Source: Shewanella benthica
GTDB lineage: Bacteria > Pseudomonadota > Gammaproteobacteria > Enterobacterales > Shewanellaceae
Direction: 5' to 3'
Assembly: GCA_023284085.1 (NCBI GenBank)
Contig: JAKVHY010000035.1
Location: 1-61,177, forward strand
Length of the DNA: 61,177 nt
The translations under genes and the position numbers were made by a program. Under the pieces are notes generated by a model. The model did not search any database and had not been told where the DNA came from. It was given only the letters and a program-made list of their open reading frames with translations. This document shows positions 24,696-31,849 of the stretch, in pieces (position 1 is the stretch's first letter; the number at the start of each line of letters is the position of its first letter).

Positions 24696-24847
24696 AGCAC
24701 TGAGATATCGAACATAGAACACATGGCCATACAGCAAAAAAGGATCTGATTAGACCTGAACCATCTAGAAAACGACATATTATGTCTTCAATTTCCACAC
24801 AGACACTATCGAGTCCCGCTAATCAAAGCGGTCAGTCTAAACAAAGG

Positions 24848-25630
24848 TTATTGTGGTGGTGCTGTAGAAGGGTTGTAAGCGGTGAACAAGTCTTGAGAAG
24901 GGCAATATCCCACAGGGGCATTATGTTGGCGCCAGACAAAGCTACGGCCCTTATCGAGCGCCTTTTGGTAAGCCAACTTAATGCTCGCCATAATAGTGTC
25001 TTTGTAGACACCTATATTACGTAAGAAACCTTTAGACAACCACTTATAGGATGCTTCGGAGCGTACAGTCACGCCATCATCACCATGCAGCTTAATTTCG
25101 CGGCCACTGAAAATATTCATCGACTTGAGCATATCAATATATCTATACCAGGTACTGCTCGACATCGCATACCCAAAACGCCTGGCATGTTCCAACATGA
25201 ACGCATCATGCTTAGTCGTATCCATATGCCCTTTCATCGGCTTACCAAGCTGACCTGACATAAAATCACATGAAGTAATCAATACAATTAACACTTCAAA
25301 TAGCTTACGCTTACCTCGGGCCGACAGTGAACGCACCACGCCCTTCTTATCGATATATTGAAATTGAGTATATACCCACTGACGGAGACCATTTATCAGC
25401 GGTTTAAAATGAGCGGGTAATTGATGCTGTTTGATAAAGCCTTTATCAGTGGCCTTGTAATCTGCCGCCCCTACCGCCTTCTTAATTTGAGTCACCCAGT
25501 CCGCAGCTTCACGGCGTTTTTCACGCAGATGACGCCGCTTATCACGTGATTTTTCACGCAATAGCTTAATCGCCAGCTCTGCCGGTGAATATTGTTTAGG
25601 TTGTTCGGGAGAAGAACTAGAGGCGTGCAT
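24848..25630 (-). CDS. Putative plasmid replication initiator
   Basis: A basic protein of 260 residues from the ATG at 25630 (a TTG start at 25645 would add five). It opens with a proline- and lysine-rich segment (YSPAELAIKLLREKSRDKRR). A central region GKRKLFEVLIVLITSCDFMS and RRFGYAMSSSTWYRYIDMLK (about 155-174) looks like a winged-helix DNA-binding element. I assign Rep from size, charge, the winged-helix-like stretch and location: eight GATC sites upstream, a DnaA box downstream, and no other candidate initiator on the plasmid. I cannot name the Rep family, so the assignment is by exclusion as much as by sequence. Confidence 0.6.
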   Translation of the reverse strand: MHASSSSPEQPKQYSPAELAIKLLREKSRDKRRHLREKRREAADWVTQIKKAVGAADYKATDKGFIKQHQLPAHFKPLINGLRQWVYTQFQYIDKKGVVRSLSARGKRKLFEVLIVLITSCDFMSGQLGKPMKGHMDTTKHDAFMLEHARRFGYAMSSSTWYRYIDMLKSMNIFSGREIKLHGDDGVTVRSEASYKWLSKGFLRNIGVYKDTIMASIKLAYQKALDKGRSFVWRQHNAPVGYCPSQDLFTAYNPSTAPPQ

Positions 25631-25637
25631 CAGACAC

Positions 25638-25838
25638 GATCTCAACAGTCATATGTGATCGAATTAAGATCGCAATGTCATATTGAAAGTGTCTAAATTG
25701 GAATTTGTGCTGCCTGACGCAGCCACAGCGCTGTTGATTTTTCATTATTATGATTCTCGATGTTTTTAGGTCTGCTTGGGTTACTAATCCAAACATTGGG
25801 ATCTAATGTAATTGATCCGATCGCAAAGATCAACGATC
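25638..25838. other. GATC-rich stretch, candidate oriV or Rep promoter region
   Basis: Eight GATC sites fall in about 200 bases (25638, 25657, 25668, 25800, 25814, 25819, 25828, 25835), where under one would be expected. Dense Dam sites are typical of replication origins whose firing or promoter activity depends on methylation. The stretch lies immediately upstream of the putative Rep gene. Confidence 0.55.
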
Positions 25839-25861
25839 TTAATTTATTGAATTTTAAACAC

Positions 25862-25895
25862 AAAAAAGCCGACCCATCGAGTAGTCGGCTTTTTT
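25862..25895. terminator. Strong bidirectional rho-independent terminator
   Basis: AAAAAAGCCGAC and GTCGGCTTTTTT are perfect 12-base arms around a ten-base loop. Either strand gives a GC stem followed by T residues. It insulates the replication region from the CI-like gene and transfer region. Confidence 0.85.
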
Positions 25896-26065
25896 GTCAA
25901 ATGCTATATAGTCAGATTAGTGGTCTAACACATTCTACTTTGAAAAATACACTACATAAAAGACTATGTAGTAGCGTGCTATGTAATGCACTTTTACTTC
26001 AAAGCTGGCTTAATTCTAATGCAAATTCAAAAAAAAAAATAGACTTTCTATTGATAATATCGTTT
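25896..26065. other. AT-rich spacer with a small inverted repeat
   Basis: Holds ACTACATA/TATGTAGT arms (25951-25972) and a second inverted repeat GTTTTCAACA/TGTTGAAAAC (26062-26090) that overlaps the end of the CI-like gene and may serve as its terminator. No gene seen. Confidence 0.45.
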
Positions 26066-26710
26066 TCAACATGATAATTGTGTTGAAAACCAGATTACTT
26101 GCCCAATTATTTCAAAATCCTGAAGTTCATCATACTCATAGGTTTCATCATGATACTCAGGATTATAGCTTTTTAAAATAATCTTTGAAGGTGTCTCTGA
26201 CAACAGTTTAATCCTTAAGTATTCGCCCTGTCTAATCACAAACATAGAACCATCTTTGATTATTTTTAGGGTAGAATCAACGACCACCATTGAACCCGTT
26301 TTTAATACAGGCTCCATAGATATTCCTGTCGCATTTAGACAAAACAATCCTTTCTTATTAAAATCCCCATGGACAATGCTTGAAGGAATTGGAATAGTTG
26401 TAAGCTCTTCGTCAACATTAATAAAGCCATTTCCAGCTGATACTTCGATATTTTTATAGTATGGGATCCAATAAAATTCTTTTTTTAATTTTTCTAGACT
26501 ACCTTCTGAATCAACCCCTGTGAGTATCCACTCCGCAGAAACTTTCAAAGCACTAGCTAACGTTTCTAATATCTCGCCTTTTGGCTGATTATCACCCAGC
26601 TCCCACCTTGAAATAGCTACTGAAGTGACATTTAAAATCATTGCTAACTCTTTCTGAGTTATTCCCATTATATTTCGTCGGCTTTTAATTCTGCCACCTA
26701 GTTCACGCAT
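26066..26710 (-). CDS. CI/LexA-like repressor (XRE HTH plus S24 peptidase)
   Basis: A 214-residue repressor (ATG at 26710). The N-terminal XRE helix-turn-helix covers about 5-60 (ITQKELAMILNVTSVAISRW). The S24 self-cleavage domain follows: a scissile Ala-Gly in EVSAGNGF (about 90-97), catalytic Ser in NATGISMEPVLKTG (about 128-141) and catalytic Lys in YLRIKLLSETP (about 166-176). RecA filaments trigger autocleavage in this family, so the target promoters are induced by DNA damage. The gene is divergent from the start of the tra operon, with only about 105 bases between. It is therefore the likely master repressor of transfer, analogous to SetR in SXT-type elements (inference). Confidence 0.88.
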   Translation of the reverse strand: MRELGGRIKSRRNIMGITQKELAMILNVTSVAISRWELGDNQPKGEILETLASALKVSAEWILTGVDSEGSLEKLKKEFYWIPYYKNIEVSAGNGFINVDEELTTIPIPSSIVHGDFNKKGLFCLNATGISMEPVLKTGSMVVVDSTLKIIKDGSMFVIRQGEYLRIKLLSETPSKIILKSYNPEYHDETYEYDELQDFEIIGQVIWFSTQLSC

Positions 26711-26815
26711 ATATATCAACCTAAGAAATCTGTAAATAAATCCTAGTTGTTATTGACTCAAAATGAGATTGTTAGTATCGTTTGATTCGTGATAATTTCG
26801 TTTAGCGGACGTAAA
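26711..26815. promoter_or_regulatory. Divergent promoter/operator region of the repressor and the tra operon
   Basis: This 105-bp gap has a TTGACT -35-like hexamer (26753-26758) and CTCAAAATGAG, an inverted pair (26757-26767), overlapping it. The repressor is expected to bind here, but I cannot define its operators from sequence alone. Confidence 0.5.
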
Positions 26816-27004
26816 ATGCCCAACTCAACTCACGTCAATATCATTCTTGACGCAAAAAGTAACCAAACCCTCAAAAAGTCGGCGCAGCGCAATAACCGCT
26901 CAAAGCGCAAAGAAGCCCAGGTGCGATTGATTGATCACCTTTCCCGTTTCGACGAAATGGGAATGGGGTTGAAAGGCCAACAAGAAAACAAATCAGAAAA
27001 CTAA
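26816..27004 (+). CDS. Small ribbon-helix-helix-like protein at the head of the tra operon (TraY/Arc type?)
   Basis: A 62-residue basic protein beginning PNSTHVNIILDAKSNQTLKK with a beta strand followed by helices rich in Lys and Arg (SAQRNNRSKRKEAQVRLIDH). The pattern resembles Arc/TraY ribbon-helix-helix proteins, which bind oriT or regulate transfer genes. It lies between the divergent repressor and the pilin gene, the place F uses for traY. The ATG at 26816 gives a protein with a good RHH opening; an upstream frame start at 26789 would fall in the promoter. Confidence 0.6.
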   Translation: MPNSTHVNIILDAKSNQTLKKSAQRNNRSKRKEAQVRLIDHLSRFDEMGMGLKGQQENKSEN

Positions 27005-27055
27005 TTTTTTATTCACAAGATCTAAAAATTGGATCGCAAATAAAGGACGTAACTA

Positions 27056-27448
27056 ATGACCACTTCCATGACTCCAACAGAACGTGAAGCACTTCGTATC
27101 AAAGCCGATCAAGAAATGGTCCGCATCGGGGCGCTTGTGCCCAAATGCTATACCCCAGAAAACCGTACCCTCATGTACAAGATTGTCGGCATGTTCATTC
27201 TCTGGGTTCTGCTAATGGTATTTTTCGTGCCAACACTGGTTCATGCTGCCGACCCATTCGCTCCAGCTAAATCTGAGATTGTCGATACGGTTGGCTCTGG
27301 CTCTACCGCACAATTTGCCCTATTGGTCATTGGTTTGTGTGCTGCGGGTATTACTGGATTTCTAACGAGAAACTGGGGCGCGGCCATCGGTGGATTTGTT
27401 GTTGGGATGATTTTCCTCAATGTTGCATTAAAGGTAGTTGGTCTGTAA
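27056..27448 (+). CDS. traA: F-type conjugative pilin precursor (TraA-like)
   Basis: A 130-residue prepilin. A long leader (about 1-64) ends in a hydrophobic segment and VPTLVHA, then ADPF starts the mature chain of about 66 residues. The mature part has two hydrophobic helices (about 85-102 and 107-127) with a short basic loop (TRNWG), as in F pilin. It is stored in the inner membrane and assembled into the retractile conjugative pilus. An AAAGGACG ribosome-binding site precedes the start, and the stop overlaps traL (TAATG). Confidence 0.88.
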   Translation: MTTSMTPTEREALRIKADQEMVRIGALVPKCYTPENRTLMYKIVGMFILWVLLMVFFVPTLVHAADPFAPAKSEIVDTVGSGSTAQFALLVIGLCAAGITGFLTRNWGAAIGGFVVGMIFLNVALKVVGL

Positions 27449-27750
27449 TGGATAATCCGACGCAGTTTTTCAGCATCCCGAAAAAACTCAACAACGTCCC
27501 CACGTTATTGGGGTTTGACATGGATGAGTTAGTACCCGCGCTGTGTTTTTTTGGTGTGTTATTCATGATGAACCACGCACTTATTGGCATGGCGCTGGCC
27601 ACGGTTTGGTTTGTCGGCATGCGCCGGTTAAAAAACCAATATGGTATGAGCGTCCTACGCCTCACGGCCTACTGGTACGCCCCAACTGAATTTAGCCAAA
27701 CATTTCTAAAGCGTACACCTTCTGCGTGTCGTCGTTACTGGCTGCGTTAG
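27448..27750 (+). CDS. traL: Type IV conjugative transfer protein TraL
   Basis: A 100-residue inner-membrane protein (VirB3-like). It starts DNPTQFFSIPKKLNNVPTLL, the usual TraL opening, then has two adjacent hydrophobic segments (about 28-60, ELVPALCFFGVLFMM and IGMALATVWFVG). It takes part in pilus assembly at the inner membrane together with the ATPase TraC. The start overlaps the traA stop by one base. Confidence 0.92.
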   Translation: MDNPTQFFSIPKKLNNVPTLLGFDMDELVPALCFFGVLFMMNHALIGMALATVWFVGMRRLKNQYGMSVLRLTAYWYAPTEFSQTFLKRTPSACRRYWLR

Positions 27751-27795
27751 CCAACTTGCTTAGTGTTCGGGGAAGAGCCCCGTAAGGAAGCGCCC

Positions 27796-28362
27796 ATGTT
27801 TCAAAGCCATAAACTCGATTTACTCAGCATCACCAAATCCCTCAACGCCCTCCTGCTCGTTGCCTTTGTCGCCGCCATGCTGGTTAACATCATCCTTGCA
27901 GCGATTGTGTGGCAATCCTATTTCAATAAAAGCCGCACCTTAGTCCCTCCAGCTATCAGTCAAGCGTTTACCGTCTCGGACGGGCAAGTCGATGAGCCCT
28001 ATCTGCAACAGATGGCGGAGTATTTCGCTTTTTTGAAATTAAACGTCACTCCCGCCTCGGTCGAGCATCAGTACAAACAGTTAGGTGATTACATCTGTGA
28101 GGACAGCTGGCATCAGATGCAGCCATTGCTTGCCAGTGATGCCGCCATGCTCAAACGCCAGAACATCAGCAGTCAGTTCTCCATTAACCGTGCCCAAGTC
28201 GCGCTGGATAAGGGACTGGTCAAAATTTCTGGGGTATTGAGTAAATATGTCGGTAAGCGAGCGCTTGAGCCTGAACCCCTGAGTTACGTCATCGCGATGC
28301 GTTACGACCATGGCCAACTGTGCCTGGCAACGATTAAGAAATCCATTAAGGAGACCCCATGA
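27796..28362 (+). CDS. traE: Type IV conjugative transfer protein TraE
   Basis: A 188-residue VirB5/TraE-type assembly protein. One N-terminal membrane helix (about 14-37, LNALLLVAFVAAMLVNIILA) is followed by a periplasmic domain, with the family-like QMAEYFAFLKLNVTPASVEHQYKQLG stretch (positions about 74-100) and ISGVLSKYVGKR. The ATG at 27796 follows a perfect AAGGAAG ribosome-binding site; the frame is open upstream but lacks signals there. The stop overlaps traK by four bases. Confidence 0.92.
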   Translation: MFQSHKLDLLSITKSLNALLLVAFVAAMLVNIILAAIVWQSYFNKSRTLVPPAISQAFTVSDGQVDEPYLQQMAEYFAFLKLNVTPASVEHQYKQLGDYICEDSWHQMQPLLASDAAMLKRQNISSQFSINRAQVALDKGLVKISGVLSKYVGKRALEPEPLSYVIAMRYDHGQLCLATIKKSIKETP

Positions 28363-29201
28363 GACCTTTATCCTTTCCCTTATATAAACAGGGCGCCGTG
28401 GCCATGATGGTCATGGGTGTGTTGTCGGCGTCGCTATCGGCTAGCGCTGTCGCTAAAAACACACCCCCCACTCAGTATCGGTTTAATGACAGTGAGACCG
28501 TCCCGGTGGTGCTATCCAGCGTCGACATTAATCGACTGGTGGTAAAAGATGACAAAATCACGTCAATAGATTGCCCTGAAGGGTTTTGCGTGGTGACAGG
28601 CACCAAGAGTGATAACTCTGGCGCGGCGCGAGTGAGCCTTAATCTGGCTGCGCCCTTTACCGCCTATATCTCCACCGCCAAGGGTCGCCACTTTGGCTTA
28701 TTTATCACCCCCAAAGCCAGACCTGCGGTGACCTCCATCTTTACCCCTGAGTTTGCCCCTCGTGAGCAAGCATCAACCTTTGATAAAGACAGTCCCTATA
28801 CCAGCATGATGAGTGAGTTCACCGCGCAGATGATGCGCTACCTCGCTACCGGACAGCTGATTGAGGGTTATCAGGTGCATATCATTGATAACACCAAGGA
28901 GCCATTGAAAAAAGCGCTCAATCGTCACAGCCATAAAGGCTTTACCCCTAGAGCTAACAGTGCCATGGATGCACTACCTGCACCCACAGGGCTCACCACT
29001 GAGCCTGCCATAGTGTTCACCGGCAAGCATTTCAACGGCATCATTTATCGCCTGACTAATCACTCTCCCCAGGTGATGACGCTCACCACTGCCCAATTCT
29101 ACTCACCCACAGTGCGCGCAGCCGCACTGTCGACGCCCACGCTCAACTCTCAGCAGGTCGGCCACCTCTTCGTGGTCTCTGGCGGGGAGGCGAGTCGATG
29201 A
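28359..29201 (+). CDS. traK: Type-F secretin-like outer ring protein TraK
   Basis: A 280-residue exported protein (VirB9/secretin-like). The signal peptide (about 12-32) ends SASLSASAVA. The mature protein begins KNTPPTQYRFNDSETVPVVL, and VVKDDKITSIDCPEGFCVVTG (about 67-87) carries the two conserved cysteines of the N-terminal domain. With lipoprotein TraV and TraB it builds the outer-membrane core complex. It overlaps traE and traB by ATGA-type junctions. Confidence 0.92.
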   Translation: MRPLSFPLYKQGAVAMMVMGVLSASLSASAVAKNTPPTQYRFNDSETVPVVLSSVDINRLVVKDDKITSIDCPEGFCVVTGTKSDNSGAARVSLNLAAPFTAYISTAKGRHFGLFITPKARPAVTSIFTPEFAPREQASTFDKDSPYTSMMSEFTAQMMRYLATGQLIEGYQVHIIDNTKEPLKKALNRHSHKGFTPRANSAMDALPAPTGLTTEPAIVFTGKHFNGIIYRLTNHSPQVMTLTTAQFYSPTVRAAALSTPTLNSQQVGHLFVVSGGEASR

Positions 29202-30757
29202 AATCCCTACTCGATTACTTCAAAAAAGACCCTGTGGGCGATTTTGACCAGGGCCAGGCGCTCAATGATGCCAATGGTAAGCGCAACTGGATAATACTTG
29301 GTCTCTTTTCCACGCTGGCAGGGGCAGTGTATTTGGCCGGTGACTATGTCATGGCTCCCCCCGTTAACGCCGCGGTGAAAACAGAGGTCATTGATTTTGG
29401 TGCTGTCATCGACAGTGACTTTACCGAAAAAGACAATCAATCTGCCCTGACCGCGCAGCAAATCGCCCTCGATACCCAGCAGCGTACCCTAGATAAGCTC
29501 GTTAAAACCATTGAAGGCATTGAGCGCAATAACCACACCGCTAATCTCGATTTAAAGCGCAACTTTGAAAGCTTTCAGCAGGTAGTCACAGAGAAAATTG
29601 AAAGTCAGATTGAGGTGGCCAATAATGCTAATGGCGAAAATTTAGGATTAGGTAATAGTTCAAGCAATAGTATTAACCAGTTAGAACTTGGCAGTGCAAC
29701 AGGCCTCCCCGATAACAGCAACAATCAAAACGCCACCGCATTAGGTCAATACAGCTTACCGCCCAGACCCAGTACTGGCCGCTATGAGTCTGGTACAGGG
29801 TCTTACCAGGGCAGCAGTGTCACACCACCTGCCAGCCAAAATGGCATCGATTCCTTCACGCTCAGTTGGGAAAGCCCAGAGCAGAACCTGCCCAAGAAGC
29901 GCACACCTGATAACTACGTGCCCGCAGGCTCATTTGTCACCGCCGTCATTACCGGCGGCGCTGATGCGAACGCGGGCGTGAACGGCCAAGGCGATACCGT
30001 CCCGATGGTGTTTCAGACGCTCAATGCCGGCGTCTTGCCAAATGGTAAACCTTCCAAACTCAAGAACTGCACCATCATCGGCGCCGTGTACGGCGAGATA
30101 TCCTCCAGTCGCGGCATTGTCAGAACTCAGCGCTTAAGTTGTATTTTTGATGATGAGATTATTGATATCCCGGTTGAGGGCACGGTGTTCAACTTTGGCC
30201 GCAATGGTATTCGTGGCACCACCATCATGAAAAACGGCAAGATTGTCCAGATGGCGGGTATTTCAGGGATTTTAACCGGCATCGGCGAGACCGGAAAAGC
30301 CTTAAGTGAAACCACCTCCACCTCAGCACTGGGCTCAACCACGTCTATTAGTGGCGGCGACGCCCTACTCAATCTGGCAGGCTCTGCAAGTGCCAGTGTC
30401 GGCAGCAAACTGGCAGATTATTACATCAAGCTCGCTGAGCAATACCACCCCATCATTGAGCTCAATCCGGGGAATGTCGTCAATATCGTGTTTTTAAAGG
30501 GCTTTCCGCTAGACCCTGTGGGCATCGCGGAATATGAAGAAGCGCTGGCGAACCAGGAGCAAACACCACTTTCCAGCACCGCGCAAATCCTCAATACCAT
30601 CAGTAACCCCTTGTTCGAACAGATGCCCAATGACATTGCGCCAAGGGGCAGTAACACCTTAAGCGCTCAGCCACATGTTCAATCACTCACCCCCGCACAG
30701 CGGTATAACCAGCAAAGACAACGCCCGGCTAATTCACCGTTTGGTCGCACGCAGTAA
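29198..30757 (+). CDS. traB: Conjugal transfer pilus assembly protein TraB (VirB10-like)
   Basis: A 519-residue protein spanning both membranes. It has a cytoplasmic N-terminus, a single inner-membrane helix (about 30-50, NWIILGLFSTLAGAVYLAG) and a coiled-coil and low-complexity periplasmic arm (about 75-235). The C-terminal VirB10 beta-barrel domain contains YVPAGSFVTAVITGGADAN (about 241-259), then GVLPNGKPSKLKNCTIIGAV. A hydrophobic stretch near 385-400 (GGDALLNLAGSASASVGS) may form the antenna. It couples energy from the inner-membrane ATPases to the TraK/TraV core. Confidence 0.93.
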   Translation: MKSLLDYFKKDPVGDFDQGQALNDANGKRNWIILGLFSTLAGAVYLAGDYVMAPPVNAAVKTEVIDFGAVIDSDFTEKDNQSALTAQQIALDTQQRTLDKLVKTIEGIERNNHTANLDLKRNFESFQQVVTEKIESQIEVANNANGENLGLGNSSSNSINQLELGSATGLPDNSNNQNATALGQYSLPPRPSTGRYESGTGSYQGSSVTPPASQNGIDSFTLSWESPEQNLPKKRTPDNYVPAGSFVTAVITGGADANAGVNGQGDTVPMVFQTLNAGVLPNGKPSKLKNCTIIGAVYGEISSSRGIVRTQRLSCIFDDEIIDIPVEGTVFNFGRNGIRGTTIMKNGKIVQMAGISGILTGIGETGKALSETTSTSALGSTTSISGGDALLNLAGSASASVGSKLADYYIKLAEQYHPIIELNPGNVVNIVFLKGFPLDPVGIAEYEEALANQEQTPLSSTAQILNTISNPLFEQMPNDIAPRGSNTLSAQPHVQSLTPAQRYNQQRQRPANSPFGRTQ

Positions 30758-30804
30758 CCATCGAGTCAATGACCAAGCAAATCACCGTACTTAAGGAGTT
30801 TACT

Positions 30805-31257
30805 TTGACACATTCATTCACGATAACCTCACTGCTGTCATGGGCCACCATGGCCATTATCGCGACTACCCTTACCGGCTGTGCTGCCGGACTCGATGGT
30901 GATTACGCCTGCGATAAAGTCGGCGGCATCAACGGCTGTACCGACATGATGGAGGTCAGAAACCTCGCTAACACCGGCGCATTTAACCCTGGGCAAACAG
31001 CCAGCCCGGCTGTACTGGCGTTAAGCAACACCCATCAAACTCAACGAGGGTTATCTGGTGGGCCAATGGACTTTATCCCGCTGCCCCGCCGTGACCGACA
31101 CGGCTTCCCTATCCGCACCTCTGAGTTCGTACAGAAGATAACCATATTCCCGTTCATCAATAAAAACGGCGATTACGTCGACACCACCGATGTGTACATC
31201 GTGCTCGATAAAAGCCGCTGGACAGGCCGTCCCGCGAAGCTCATTAGAGGAGATTAA
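30805..31257 (+). CDS. traV: Conjugal transfer lipoprotein TraV
   Basis: A lipoprotein of 150 residues from the TTG at 30805. That start is chosen because AAGGAG lies six bases ahead, while the in-frame ATG at 30769 has no such site. The signal ends in the lipobox LTGC (ATTLTGCAAG). After it comes YACDKVGGINGCTDMMEVR with the conserved paired cysteines of TraV. It anchors the core complex to the outer membrane. Confidence 0.9.
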   Translation: MTHSFTITSLLSWATMAIIATTLTGCAAGLDGDYACDKVGGINGCTDMMEVRNLANTGAFNPGQTASPAVLALSNTHQTQRGLSGGPMDFIPLPRRDRHGFPIRTSEFVQKITIFPFINKNGDYVDTTDVYIVLDKSRWTGRPAKLIRGD

Positions 31258-31259
31258 TC

Positions 31260-31613
31260 ATGACGAAGTTATCGTTATACGCCAAACAAGCTCTCACCTT
31301 CGTGATACGCGGGCTTTTCGACTGCATTGCGCTCTGCCTATCCAAACTCATGAGTCAGGGGCCGAAACTGTTTTGTTTTTTTATGCTGTTACCCCTGTAC
31401 TTCGCCCCAGAAGTGGTCGCGCAGCTCGCCGATGAACACGGCCTCTACATGATAGGCCAGCCTCAGTTCACTCACTGGATAGAGATGTCATTCCGGTTCA
31501 GCCTGGCAGTGATTTTAGGGGTGATTGGCTTTGGGGCTTTTAGCGCTCTGGAAAGGTATCCGCAAGCAGCAGATCAAGTCACCTCAGCGGGCAATGTGGA
31601 GAAAGCATCATGA
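31260..31613 (+). CDS. Membrane protein between traV and traC
   Basis: A 117-residue protein with two probable membrane helices (about 36-56, GPKLFCFFMLLPLYFAPEVV, and about 80-100, FSLAVILGVIGFGAFSALE). It lies two bases after traV and overlaps the next small gene by four bases, so it is inside the transfer operon. F encodes traR and small open frames here, but no homology to those is apparent. Function unknown. Confidence 0.7.
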   Translation: MTKLSLYAKQALTFVIRGLFDCIALCLSKLMSQGPKLFCFFMLLPLYFAPEVVAQLADEHGLYMIGQPQFTHWIEMSFRFSLAVILGVIGFGAFSALERYPQAADQVTSAGNVEKAS

Positions 31614-31849
31614 GCAAAGATAACAGTTGTCCCGGACATCACACCATTGTGTCCTCGCCAAGTGCAGGCAAGAGCGTGTTTATGGCGAAACAGACATGGG
31701 AATTAATGCGCGGCACCCATTCACACAGCCTGAATTTCATTAACGCAGGATATGCCCGTGGAGGTGAAATTTGGATTTTGGACAGCGGCTTCAATTCACA
31801 GACCCTGAATTGTCGCCAACCAAAGAGGCCTACCAATGAAACAGCTTAA
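31610..31849 (+). CDS. Mini-gene that appears to be a mosaic of traC pieces
   Basis: A 79-residue product overlaps traC by 14 bases. Its segments resemble separate parts of TraC in a new order. SPSAGKSVFMAKQ resembles the TraC Walker A (GSGAGKSFFTQA). WELMRGTHSHSLNFINAGYA resembles the Walker B flank EEAWKLMSGTNAQSKDFINE. YARGGEIWILDSGFNSQTL resembles the post-Walker A stretch YARGGKVWILDKGQSYKKL. The DNA is similar too but not identical. It could be a decayed recombination product left within the operon, or an expressed small protein; the operon-style start overlap (ATGA with the previous gene) is intact. Confidence 0.55.
   Translation: MSKDNSCPGHHTIVSSPSAGKSVFMAKQTWELMRGTHSHSLNFINAGYARGGEIWILDSGFNSQTLNCRQPKRPTNETA

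Larger units (their letters stand above)
24060..24847. other. Noncoding region with hairpins and a DnaA box, probable origin side
   Basis: No gene is convincing in this 790-bp stretch. It contains the inverted repeat at 24180-24210, an AGAACA/TGTTCT pair around 24263-24304 followed by T residues, a CCTGGC/GCCAGG hairpin at 24512-24535, and a perfect DnaA box at 24687-24695. Placed just downstream of the putative Rep gene, it is one of two candidate locations for the origin. Confidence 0.5.
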
